The position numbers and the translations under genes are program-made. A stretch of 38,348 bases of DNA from Nevskia sp. (GTDB lineage Bacteria > Pseudomonadota > Gammaproteobacteria > Nevskiales > Nevskiaceae), in the NCBI GenBank assembly GCA_031291075.1, contig JARLJS010000025.1, positions 1 through 38,348 of the forward strand. Reading direction: 5' to 3'. Shown in pieces: positions 24,735 to 32,277 of this stretch (its first letter is position 1; every line of letters begins with the position of its first letter). Under the pieces are notes generated by a model. It was not told the origin of the DNA. It searched no databases and was given only the letters and a program-made list of their open reading frames with translations.

Positions 24735-25904
24735 ATGATCTACCTCGACTACGCCGCCACCGCGCCGCTCGACCCGAACGCACTCAAGGCCATGCTGCCG
24801 TTCCTGCGCACCGACAGCGGTTTCGCCAACCCGGCCTCGGCGCACGGTCCGGGGGTGCAGGCGCGCAACGCGGTGGAGGCCGCGCGGGCGCAGGTGGCGG
24901 CGCTGATCGGCGCCGAGCCCAACGAGATCGTATGGACCTCCGGCGCCACCGAGTCCAACAACCTGGCGCTGAAGGGCGCCATCGAATTCCGCGGCCTGCG
25001 CAGCGCTCACATCGTCAGCGCGCGCACCGAGCACAAGTCGGTGCTGGACAGTTGCCGGCACCTGGAAACCGTGGGCGTGCGCGTCACCCTGCTCAAGCCG
25101 GATGCCGACGGTCTCGTTTCGCCGGAGCAGGTGCTGGAAGCGCTGCGCCCCGACACCACGCTGGTCTCGCTGATGTGGGTCAACAACGAGATCGGCGCGG
25201 TGCAGGAGGTGCAGCGGTTGGCGCCGCTGCTGCGCGAGCGCGGCGTGCTGTTCCACGTCGACGCGGTGCAGGGCGTGGGCAAGCTGCCGCTGGACCTGCG
25301 CAGCACCCCGATCGACCTGCTGTCGGTGTCGGCGCACAAGCTGTATGGTCCCAAGGGCATCGGCGCGCTCTATGTGCGGCGCAAGCCGCGCGCGCGCCTG
25401 GCGCCGCAGATGCACGGCGGCGGCCACGAGTGGGGCATGCGTTCCGGCACCCTGCCCACCCACCAGGCGGTGGGCATGGGGGTGGCCTGCGAGGTCGCCG
25501 CGGCGCGGCTGCGGGTCGACGCCGAGCGCCTTGGCGGCCTGCGCGAGCTGATGTGGCAGTGCCTGCAGGTGCTGCCGCGCATCCACCGTAACGGCCCGGC
25601 GGAAAGCGGCAACACGCGCCGCGCGCCGCACGTGCTCAACGTCAGCTTCGAGGGCGTGGAGGGCGAATCGCTGCGCGCGGCACTGCCGCAACTGGCGGTG
25701 TCCAGCGGCTCGGCCTGCTCATCGGCGACGCAGGAGCCGTCCTACGTGCTGCGCGCGCTCGGGCGCGACGACGAACTGGCCAACGCCAGCCTGCGGTTTT
25801 CGTTCGGCCGCGGCACCACGGCCGAGCACGTCGAGCTGGCGGCGCAGATGGTGATCAGGCAGGTGCAGCGACTGCGTGAGCTCTCCCCCCTATGGACAGC
25901 GTGA
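24735..25904 (+). CDS. iscS: Cysteine desulfurase IscS-type, second of two
   Basis: 389 residues, closely following E. coli IscS: YLDYAATAPLDP start, TSGATESNNLA, TEHKSVLD, PLP lysine K202 (SAHKLYGPKG), RRKPRARLAPQMHGGGHEWGMRSGT, catalytic C328 in SSGSACSSATQEPSYVLRALG. It ends at LRELSPLWTA: the roughly 17 residues that follow SPLW in E. coli IscS, part of the IscU contact region, are missing. The stop lies 13 bases inside the next gene, which encodes the divergent IscU-like protein, so the two are translationally coupled. Persulfide transfer to an IscU-like or IscA partner is the likely role; tRNA thiolation partners may also use it. Confidence 0.95.
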   Translation: MIYLDYAATAPLDPNALKAMLPFLRTDSGFANPASAHGPGVQARNAVEAARAQVAALIGAEPNEIVWTSGATESNNLALKGAIEFRGLRSAHIVSARTEHKSVLDSCRHLETVGVRVTLLKPDADGLVSPEQVLEALRPDTTLVSLMWVNNEIGAVQEVQRLAPLLRERGVLFHVDAVQGVGKLPLDLRSTPIDLLSVSAHKLYGPKGIGALYVRRKPRARLAPQMHGGGHEWGMRSGTLPTHQAVGMGVACEVAAARLRVDAERLGGLRELMWQCLQVLPRIHRNGPAESGNTRRAPHVLNVSFEGVEGESLRAALPQLAVSSGSACSSATQEPSYVLRALGRDDELANASLRFSFGRGTTAEHVELAAQMVIRQVQRLRELSPLWTA

Positions 25905-26308
25905 TCCCCTCCGAGACCAACCCGTTCGGCTACCCCGAAACGATCTGGCGCCTGTTCCAGGAGACGCCCCGCGCGGGCGGGTTCCCCCCGGATACGGAGG
26001 GCGTGGTGACCGGCGAGGCCGGCAGCCATGCATCGCGCGCGGTGCTGCGCCTGCAGCTCCGCTTCGACGAAAAGGGCCGCGTCGCCGACGCCCGCTTTCG
26101 CGCCTACGGCTGCCCCAGCACTATCGCCGTCGGCGCCTGGATCGCCGGCTGGTGCCTCGGCAAGACCGCGTTCACCCTGTCCGGCCTGCAGTCCGCCGAC
26201 CTGCGGCAAACCCTTGAAATTTCTTACGATCGGGCCCATTGTGCGATGGTGGGCGAGGACGCCTTGCGCGCCGCCCTCGATCGCTATTCCGGAGAGCAGA
26301 AGACATGA
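25892..26308 (+). CDS. Divergent IscU-like scaffold protein
   Basis: 138 residues that align well with IscU/NifU-N through ARFRAYGCPSTIAVG (C74, matching E. coli C63) and AHCAMVGEDALRAA (C117, matching C106). At the first ligand block, GAPACGDVMKLQI of E. coli IscU reads GSHASRAVLRLQL here, so Cys37 becomes Ser48 and Asp39 becomes Ala. The HscA-recognition LPPVK before the last cysteine reads ISYDR. An extra cysteine, C88, lies in AGWCLG. It may be a carrier, a regulator or a scaffold with altered ligands; classical IscU chemistry cannot be assumed. It overlaps the IscS stop by 13 bases and the iscA start by 4 (ATGA). Confidence 0.88.
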   Translation: MDSVIPSETNPFGYPETIWRLFQETPRAGGFPPDTEGVVTGEAGSHASRAVLRLQLRFDEKGRVADARFRAYGCPSTIAVGAWIAGWCLGKTAFTLSGLQSADLRQTLEISYDRAHCAMVGEDALRAALDRYSGEQKT

Positions 26309-26628
26309 GCATTGCCCTGACCGAATCCGCCGCCCGCCGCATCCAGGCCCAGCTGGCCAGCCGCGGCAAGGGTCTGGGCCTGCGCGTAGGGGTGAAGAAA
26401 TCCGGCTGCTCGGGCTATGCCTACACCCTCGACTACGCGGACGCCGCCGGCCCGGAGGATGCCGTGTTCGAATCCAATGGCGCCAGCGTGGTGGTGCGGC
26501 GCGACCACCTGGCTATGCTGGACGGCCTCACCGTGGATTTCCAGCGTGAGGGCCTCAACGAGGCCTTCAAGTTCCGCAATCCCAACATCAAGGGTGAGTG
26601 CGGCTGCGGCGAGAGCTTCGCCGTCTAG
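26305..26628 (+). CDS. iscA: Iron-sulfur cluster assembly protein IscA
   Basis: A-type Fe-S carrier, 107 residues, the same length as E. coli IscA and very close to it. The three ligand cysteines are C35 in KKSGCSGYAY and C99/C101 in ECGCGESF. GLNEAFKFRNPN is intact. It binds iron or a cluster and passes it to target proteins, working with the IscU and IscS partners encoded just upstream. The start overlaps the IscU-like stop by four bases. After its stop the usual hscB-hscA-fdx genes are absent, and ndk follows 133 bases later. Confidence 0.96.
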   Translation: MSIALTESAARRIQAQLASRGKGLGLRVGVKKSGCSGYAYTLDYADAAGPEDAVFESNGASVVVRRDHLAMLDGLTVDFQREGLNEAFKFRNPNIKGECGCGESFAV

Positions 26629-26676
26629 GAGTGGAAGGCGGCTGCAGATAGGCGTTTTTTGCTGCAGCGCAGCGCA

Positions 26677-26706
26677 TTGCCGGGGAGGGTCGTCGCCCGG
26701 TAAAAT
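26677..26706 (+). promoter_or_regulatory. Candidate ndk promoter
   Basis: TTGCCG (26677-26682), an 18-base spacer and TAAAAT (26701-26706), 55 bases before the ndk start. Upstream lies a possible stem GCTGCAG/CTGCAGC (about 26641-26667) with a T-rich loop, which may mark the end of the iscA message. This is consistent with ndk opening a new transcription unit. Confidence 0.5.
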
Positions 26707-26761
26707 TCCATGCTTTTAGGCCCGCTGGGCTCACTTCTCAATCCAAAGCACGGAAAACATC

Positions 26762-27193
26762 ATGGCGCTCGAACGCACACTCTCCATCATCAAGCCCGAC
26801 GCGGTCGCGAAGAACGTGATCGGCGCGATCTACGGCCGCTTCGAGAAGGCCGGCCTGCGGGTGGTCGCGGCGCGCATGACCCACCTGACCCGGGCCGAGG
26901 CCGAGGGCTTCTACGCCGTGCACCGCGAGCGCCCCTTCTTCAAGGCGCTGGTGGACTTCATGATCACCGGCCCGGTGATGATCCAGGCGCTGGAGGGCGA
27001 GAACGCGATCGCCGCCCACCGCGATCTGATGGGCGCCACCGACCCGAAGAAGGCCGCGCCCGGCACCATCCGCGCCGACTTCGCCGACTCCATCGACGAG
27101 AACGCCGTGCACGGCTCCGACAGCGCCGAGAACGCGGCCAAGGAGATCGCCTATTTCTTCCGCGCCACCGAAGTCTGCCCGCGCACCCGTTGA
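26762..27193 (+). CDS. ndk: Nucleoside diphosphate kinase
   Basis: Transfers the gamma phosphate of ATP to nucleoside diphosphates through a phosphohistidine; 143 residues, the standard bacterial length. The catalytic histidine is H117 in ENAVHGSDS. The N-terminal [12 protein letters not shown], the Kpn-loop region and the C-terminal [12 protein letters not shown] are intact. It is followed at once by rlmN, as in pseudomonads and relatives, where ndk separates the isc block from rlmN-pilF. Confidence 0.98.
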   Translation: MALERTLSIIKPDAVAKNVIGAIYGRFEKAGLRVVAARMTHLTRAEAEGFYAVHRERPFFKALVDFMITGPVMIQALEGENAIAAHRDLMGATDPKKAAPGTIRADFADSIDENAVHGSDSAENAAKEIAYFFRATEVCPRTR

Positions 27194-27209
27194 GGTGCTG
27201 CAGCCGCCC

Positions 27210-28394
27210 ATGACCGCCGTGGCCGCAGGTACTACAGCAGCCGATGCCCCCGCCGCGGTAGCGGCGAGGGCATCGGCTGCGCCGGTCAACCTGTTCGGGC
27301 TGGACCGCGAGCGGCTGCGCGAAGAGTTCGCGCGCATGGGTGAGGCGCCCTACCGCGCCGACCAGGTGATGCAGTGGATCTACCGCCGGGGCGTCGACGA
27401 CTTCGACGCCATGAGCAATCTCGGCAAGGACCTGCGCGCACGCCTGACGCAGCGCTTCGTGATCCGTCCGCCCGAGCTGGTGGCGGAGCAGGTGTCGGCC
27501 GACGGCACCCGCAAGTGGGTACTGCGGCTGGACCCTGGCGAGGCCGGCGGCAAGGCCGTCGCCGGCACCGCGATCGAGACGGTCTACATCCCGGAGGCCA
27601 ATCGCGGCACCCTGTGCATCTCGTCCCAGGCCGGCTGCGCCATGGACTGCAGCTTCTGCTCCACTGCGCAGCAGGGCTTCTCGCGCAACATGACCACCGC
27701 CGAGATCGTGGCGCAGGTGTGGTTCGCCGCCAAGACGCTGGGCGGCGATTTCCAGAACGATCGGGTGATCTCCAACGTCGTCTTCATGGGCATGGGCGAG
27801 CCGCTGGCCAACTATGGCAACGTGCTGCCGGCCCTGAAGATCCTGCTCGACGATTTCGGCTTCGGCCTGTCCAAGCGCAAAGTCACCGTCTCCACCTCGG
27901 GCCTGGTGCCGTTCATCGACCGCCTGCGGGAGGACGTCGACACGGCCCTGGCGGTGTCGCTGCATGCGCCCAACGACGCGCTGCGCGACGAGCTGGTGCC
28001 GATCAACCGCAAGTACCGCATCGCCGAGCTGATCGAGGCCTGCCGCCGTTACACCGGCGGCAAGGACCGCAAGACCCATATCGTCTACGAGTACGTCATG
28101 CTGGACGGCGTCAACGACCGCCCCGAGCACGCCCGCGAACTGGCCCGCCTGCTCGGCGGCATGCCGGCCAAGGTCAACCTGATCCCGTTCAACCCGTTTC
28201 CACGCACGCAGTACCGGCGTTCCTCGCCGGAAGCGATCCAGCGTTTCGCCGAGATCCTCCGCGCCAAGCACATCATGACCACCACCCGCCGTACCCGCGG
28301 TGACGATATCGATGCTGCGTGTGGGCAACTGGTCGGCCAGGTGCAGTCCCGGCAAAAGCAGCGTCTGCGCGATATTCCCGTTAAAGTGGTGTAA
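27210..28394 (+). CDS. rlmN: Dual-specificity 23S rRNA/tRNA C2-adenine methyltransferase RlmN
   Basis: Radical-SAM enzyme methylating A2503 of 23S rRNA and A37 of some tRNAs; 394 residues. The 4Fe-4S ligands are C143, C147 and C150 (GCAMDCSFC). C136 in TLCISSQ and C371 near the C-terminus match the resolving and methyl-carrying cysteines of E. coli RlmN. The N-terminus before VNLFGLDRERLREEF is an Ala-rich extension of about 25 residues. Its codons form a 20-base-arm hairpin (27237-27280). The ATG at 27210 is the likely start, with a GTG at 27195 also in frame. The stop TAA shares its last base with the pilF ATG. Confidence 0.96.
   Translation: MTAVAAGTTAADAPAAVAARASAAPVNLFGLDRERLREEFARMGEAPYRADQVMQWIYRRGVDDFDAMSNLGKDLRARLTQRFVIRPPELVAEQVSADGTRKWVLRLDPGEAGGKAVAGTAIETVYIPEANRGTLCISSQAGCAMDCSFCSTAQQGFSRNMTTAEIVAQVWFAAKTLGGDFQNDRVISNVVFMGMGEPLANYGNVLPALKILLDDFGFGLSKRKVTVSTSGLVPFIDRLREDVDTALAVSLHAPNDALRDELVPINRKYRIAELIEACRRYTGGKDRKTHIVYEYVMLDGVNDRPEHARELARLLGGMPAKVNLIPFNPFPRTQYRRSSPEAIQRFAEILRAKHIMTTTRRTRGDDIDAACGQLVGQVQSRQKQRLRDIPVKVV
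27237..27280. repeat. 20-bp-arm hairpin inside the 5' coding region of rlmN
   Basis: Arms 27237-27256 and 27261-27280 are reverse complements with a single mismatch around the tetraloop GGTA. The hairpin begins about 27 bases downstream of the rlmN ATG, within codons for the Ala-rich stretch that precedes the conserved domain. It may be an inserted palindromic repeat that kept the frame, or a stem controlling early elongation. Confidence 0.85.
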
Positions 28395-29179
28395 TGCCTC
28401 CCGCCAATCCCCTCCGTTCCGGTCTGCTGATTTCGTTCGCAGCGCTTGTTCTATGCGGCTGTGTGCGCGAGACGCCGTCCGGCTTGCAGCCGGCCAAGCC
28501 GGACCTGGAGCAGGCGGCGCACACCTACACCCAGCTCGGCCTGACCTATGCCAGCGAGGGCATGCTCGACCTGGCGGAGGTCAAGCTGAAGAAGGCGATC
28601 GAGGAGGACAGCAGCATCGCCCAGGCCCATTCCGGCCTCGGGTTCGTCTACTCGCAGCGCGGCAACGTCGAAGCGGCCCAGGCCGAGTACAGCAAGGCGG
28701 TCGAGCTGGACGGCAATGACCCCGAGATCCGTAACAACTACGGCGTGTTCCTGTGCAGCCAGAAGCGCTACCAGGAGGGCGACCAGAACTTCGCCCTCGC
28801 ACTGAAGAACCGCAACTACGCAACACCGGCCAAGGGCTGGACCAACGCCGGTATCTGCGCGCGGCAGGCAAAGGATGCCCCGCGCGCCGAATCGGATTTC
28901 CGCCAGGCGCTGCAGCTGGATCCGAATTTCCCGGGCGCCCTGGCGGAGATGGCTTCGCTCAGCTACGAACAGCAGAACTATCTGCGCGCCCGCGCCTTCC
29001 TCGACCGCTACATGAAAGTGGCGCCGCCCACCGCCTCGGTCCTGTTACTCGGGGTCAATACCGAGCGCGCGCTGGGCAACGACGACGCGGCGCATCAATA
29101 CGAGCTTAAACTGGTGCGCAACTTCCCCGATTCCGACGAAGCAGCAAAGCTGCTCAAACAACGCTCATCGGTTCCATGA
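28394..29179 (+). CDS. pilF: Type IV pilus biogenesis lipoprotein PilF (PilW)
   Basis: 261-residue outer-membrane pilotin that helps the PilQ secretin localise and assemble. A lipoprotein signal (LLISFAALVLCGC, Cys23) is followed by about six tetratricopeptide repeats (YTQLGLTYASEGMLDLAEVKLKKA, AHSGLGFVYSQRG...). The length and repeat layout are those of gammaproteobacterial PilF. It sits between rlmN and rodZ as usual; the start overlaps the rlmN stop by one base and its stop overlaps the rodZ start by four. No other pilus gene is in this window. Confidence 0.95.
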   Translation: MPPANPLRSGLLISFAALVLCGCVRETPSGLQPAKPDLEQAAHTYTQLGLTYASEGMLDLAEVKLKKAIEEDSSIAQAHSGLGFVYSQRGNVEAAQAEYSKAVELDGNDPEIRNNYGVFLCSQKRYQEGDQNFALALKNRNYATPAKGWTNAGICARQAKDAPRAESDFRQALQLDPNFPGALAEMASLSYEQQNYLRARAFLDRYMKVAPPTASVLLLGVNTERALGNDDAAHQYELKLVRNFPDSDEAAKLLKQRSSVP

Positions 29180-30231
29180 ACAACGATACGACCGCCTCCG
29201 AAGCGGCAGCAACGCCCGAAACGTCCCTGGATTCCCAACGCCAGGGGCCCGGCCGCCTGATCCGCCTCGCGCGCGAACGCGCCCGGCTCGGAATTTCCGA
29301 ACTCGCCGGGCTGACCAAGCTCGCGCCGTCCACGCTGGAGGCCCTGGAGCGTGACGACTTCGCCGTGCTCAACGAGCCGGTGTACGTGCGCGGCTACTAC
29401 CGCAAGTGCGCGAAAGCACTGGCGATTTCAGAGCAGGAACTGCTCGCCGCCTACGAAAGGATGGTGGCGCCCAAGGCGCCCCAGGCCCCCACCAAGCTGC
29501 TGCTCGGCGGCAGCGGCACCGGCAGCAGCCTGAGGAAAACCCGTCGTGGCTCCGGCTCGCGCTGGCTGGCGTGGGTGATCGGCCTGCTCGCTTTCATTGC
29601 CGCGGCCGCCTGGCTGCTGCGGGTCGACCCGAATGCGCATCGTGTCGCCACGGGCGAAACCTCCGCCGCGCCGGCCGCATCCGCCGCGCCGGCTCTGGCC
29701 AAGCCTGTCGCCCCGGCGCCGGCGGAACCGCAGGCATCTCCTCCTCCCGCGTCAGCCCCTGCGGCGACGGTCGAGCCGGCCGCCCGGCCACAGTCCACCA
29801 ACGAGCTGGCGACCAGCCCGTCGGAGCGCGGCCTGAGCCAGACTCCCGCGTCCGAGCCGCCACCCGCATCCGCGCCGGTATCGACACCGCCCCAGCCGAC
29901 GCTGGCCTCGGAACTGGCCACGCCGGCGCCACCTCCGCCCCGGCCCGCGGCAGCGTCCGCCGCCGCGCCCGCCACCGGGGGCAACGCGCTGGTGCTGAAT
30001 TTCAAATCCACCTCCTGGGTGCGTGTCGAGGACGCCAGCGGCAAGGTGCTCCTGTCCGGGGTGATCCAGTCCGGCGACCGTCAGACCGTTGCCGGCAAGC
30101 CGCCGTATTCGCTGTTCCTCGGCAACGCGCCGGGGGTGTCGGTCGAATACCAGGGCAGGCCGGTCGACCTGCGGGCCTACATCAAGAGCAACGACACGGC
30201 GCGCCTGAGCGTGCCGGGCGACGGCGGCTAG
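29176..30231 (+). CDS. rodZ: Cytoskeletal/cell-shape protein RodZ
   Basis: 351 residues with the RodZ layout. A cytoplasmic helix-turn-helix domain at about 27-95 (LARERARLGISELAGLTKL...) binds MreB. There follow a basic stretch, a single transmembrane helix at about 130-150, a long Pro/Ala/Ser-rich periplasmic linker at about 155-265, and a C-terminal DUF4115 domain (VLNFKSTSWVRVEDASGKVL...). It links the MreB cytoskeleton to the cell wall machinery and rod shape. The start overlaps pilF by four bases. The usual downstream ispG is missing; hisS follows directly. Confidence 0.95.
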   Translation: MNNDTTASEAAATPETSLDSQRQGPGRLIRLARERARLGISELAGLTKLAPSTLEALERDDFAVLNEPVYVRGYYRKCAKALAISEQELLAAYERMVAPKAPQAPTKLLLGGSGTGSSLRKTRRGSGSRWLAWVIGLLAFIAAAAWLLRVDPNAHRVATGETSAAPAASAAPALAKPVAPAPAEPQASPPPASAPAATVEPAARPQSTNELATSPSERGLSQTPASEPPPASAPVSTPPQPTLASELATPAPPPPRPAAASAAAPATGGNALVLNFKSTSWVRVEDASGKVLLSGVIQSGDRQTVAGKPPYSLFLGNAPGVSVEYQGRPVDLRAYIKSNDTARLSVPGDGG

Positions 30232-30247
30232 CCGCCACCGTATTCCC

Positions 30248-31522
30248 ATGGCCCAGAAGCTCCAAGCCGTTCGCGGCATGAACGACGTGCTGCCGGCTGG
30301 CGCGGCGCCCTGGCAGCACCTGCACGCGGTCGCCGCCGAAGTGTTCGCCGCTTACGGCTACGGCGAGCTGCGCCTGCCGGTGGTGGAGCGCACCGAGCTG
30401 TTCAAGCGCGCCGTCGGCGAAGTCACCGACGTGGTGGAAAAGGAGATGTACAGCTTCGTCGACCGCGGCGGCGAAAGCCTGAGCCTGCGGCCGGAGCTGA
30501 CCGCCGGCGTGGTGCGCGCCGGCATCGAGCACGGCCTGCTCTACAACCAGCAGCAGCGCGTCTGGTGCACCGGGCCGGTGTTCCGCTACGAGCGTCCCCA
30601 GGCCGGCCGCTACCGCCAGTTCCACCAGCTCGACGTCGAGGCCTTCGGCATCGCCACACCCGATGTCGACGTCGAGGTGATCGCCATCGCCGCCGCGTTG
30701 TGGCGCCGGCTCGGCGTGTCCGGTTTCACCCTGCAGCTCAACTCGCTCGGCACGCCGGAGTCGCGCCTGGGTTACCGCGCGGCGCTGGTCGAATACCTGG
30801 GCCGCCACGAGGCGTCGCTGGACGAGGACTCCCGGCGCCGCCTGGGCACCAATCCGCTGCGCGTGCTGGACAGCAAGGTGCCGGCCACGCGCGAGATCGT
30901 TGCCGGTGCGCCGCAGCTGCTGGATCACCTGGATGCCGCTTCCAGGACCCACTTCGAAGCGGTCCAGCGCGGGCTGGCCGATCTCGGCATCGCCTACACC
31001 ATCAACCAGCGCCTGGTGCGGGGCCTGGACTACTACACCCACACCGTGTTCGAGTGGACCACTACCCAGCTCGGCGCCCAGGATGCCGTCTGCGCCGGCG
31101 GCCGATACGACGGCTTGGTGGAACAGCTCGGCGGCCCGGCCACTCCCGGGGTCGGTTTCGGCGTCGGCATCGAACGCCTGATCGCACTGATGGCGCTGCA
31201 GGAGGTGCCGGTGCCGGGCAAGGCGCCGCACGTCTATTTCTGCCGTTTCGGCAGCCACAGCGAAGCGGCCGCCGCCAGGCTGGCGGAGGAGTTGCGCCGG
31301 CAGCTGCCGGGCCTGCGCTTGGTGCTCAACGCCGGCGGCGGCGGCATCAAGCCCCAGCTCAAGCGGGCCGACGGCTGTGGCGCCCGCTACGCCCTCATCA
31401 TGGGCGACGACGAAGCCGCGCAGTCCGCAGTTCAAGTAAAATCCCTGCGGGGCGAGGGCGAACCCTTCACCTGTCCCTGGCACGAACTGCCGGCGCGGCT
31501 GGCCGGATTGCTCGGTTTGTAG
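30248..31522 (+). CDS. hisS: Histidyl-tRNA synthetase
   Basis: Class II aminoacyl-tRNA synthetase, 424 residues. Visible are the N-terminal QAVRGMNDVLP, motif 2 (GPVFRYERPQAGRYRQFHQLDVEAFG), the histidine-specific RGLDYYTHTVFEW and AGGRYDGLVEQLGG motifs, and motif 3 (GVGFGVGIERL). A C-terminal anticodon-binding domain of about 90 residues follows. It lies 16 bases after the rodZ stop in one transcription unit with yfgM, bamB and der. Confidence 0.98.
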   Translation: MAQKLQAVRGMNDVLPAGAAPWQHLHAVAAEVFAAYGYGELRLPVVERTELFKRAVGEVTDVVEKEMYSFVDRGGESLSLRPELTAGVVRAGIEHGLLYNQQQRVWCTGPVFRYERPQAGRYRQFHQLDVEAFGIATPDVDVEVIAIAAALWRRLGVSGFTLQLNSLGTPESRLGYRAALVEYLGRHEASLDEDSRRRLGTNPLRVLDSKVPATREIVAGAPQLLDHLDAASRTHFEAVQRGLADLGIAYTINQRLVRGLDYYTHTVFEWTTTQLGAQDAVCAGGRYDGLVEQLGGPATPGVGFGVGIERLIALMALQEVPVPGKAPHVYFCRFGSHSEAAAARLAEELRRQLPGLRLVLNAGGGGIKPQLKRADGCGARYALIMGDDEAAQSAVQVKSLRGEGEPFTCPWHELPARLAGLLGL

Positions 31523-31575
31523 CCCAACGCGGGCGGACTCTGCCGCGCCGCGCACCATCATTGCGAGAACGCGTT

Positions 31576-32277
31576 TTGACCGATCATTACGAGCAAGAGG
31601 CCGAAGTCGAACAGCTGCGCAAGTGGCTGCGCGAGAACTGGTTCCCGATCGTTTCCGGGCTGGCCCTCGGGCTGGCGGCAATCTTCGGCTGGCAGGGCTG
31701 GATGCAGCATCGCGACATGCACGCGGGCGATGCTTCGCACGTGTTCATGGACCTCGACCAGGCCGCCTCCCTCGGCAAGTACGACGAGGTCAAGGCCATG
31801 GCCGACCGCTTGGTCAAGGATTTCTCCGATACCCCCTATGCCGCGGCCGGCGCGCTGCGGCTGGCGCAGATGGCGGTGGAGAACGGCAAGCTGGACGAGG
31901 CTGCCGCCCGCCTGCACTGGGTGGTGGATTTCGAGCAGCATCCCGGCGTTTCCGCCCGCGTCGCCGCCCTGGTGCACCTGCGCGGCCAGGCCAACGACCC
32001 GGCGCTGCTGCCGCTGGCCAGGCTGCGGCTGGCCCAGGTGCTGTGGCAGCAGAACCAGCCGGCCGAGGCACTGCAGCAGCTCGAAGGCGACGCCGGCAGC
32101 TACGCCTCCCTGTATGCCGAGCTGCGCGGTGACATCAAGCTGTCGCAAGGTGACCGCGCCGCCGCGCGCGGCGCCTATCAGGAGGCGCTGCAGTCGCTGG
32201 CTCCGAACGCGGTCGGCCGTGACGGCCTCGAGCGCAAGCTCGCCGACCTTGCCGACGTCGCCACGGTGAGATCTTAA
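31576..32277 (+). CDS. yfgM: YfgM-family ancillary translocon protein
   Basis: 233-residue inner-membrane protein with a short cytoplasmic N-terminus, one transmembrane helix (about 24-44) and a periplasmic TPR-like domain. In E. coli, YfgM works with PpiD at the Sec translocon and hands clients to periplasmic chaperones. The family YEQEAEVEQLRKWLRENW opening is clear. The start is a TTG (31576) with GAGAA about 7 bases upstream; no ATG precedes the conserved opening in frame. It ends directly next to the bamB start. Its position between hisS and bamB is the conserved one. Confidence 0.93.
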   Translation: MTDHYEQEAEVEQLRKWLRENWFPIVSGLALGLAAIFGWQGWMQHRDMHAGDASHVFMDLDQAASLGKYDEVKAMADRLVKDFSDTPYAAAGALRLAQMAVENGKLDEAAARLHWVVDFEQHPGVSARVAALVHLRGQANDPALLPLARLRLAQVLWQQNQPAEALQQLEGDAGSYASLYAELRGDIKLSQGDRAAARGAYQEALQSLAPNAVGRDGLERKLADLADVATVRS

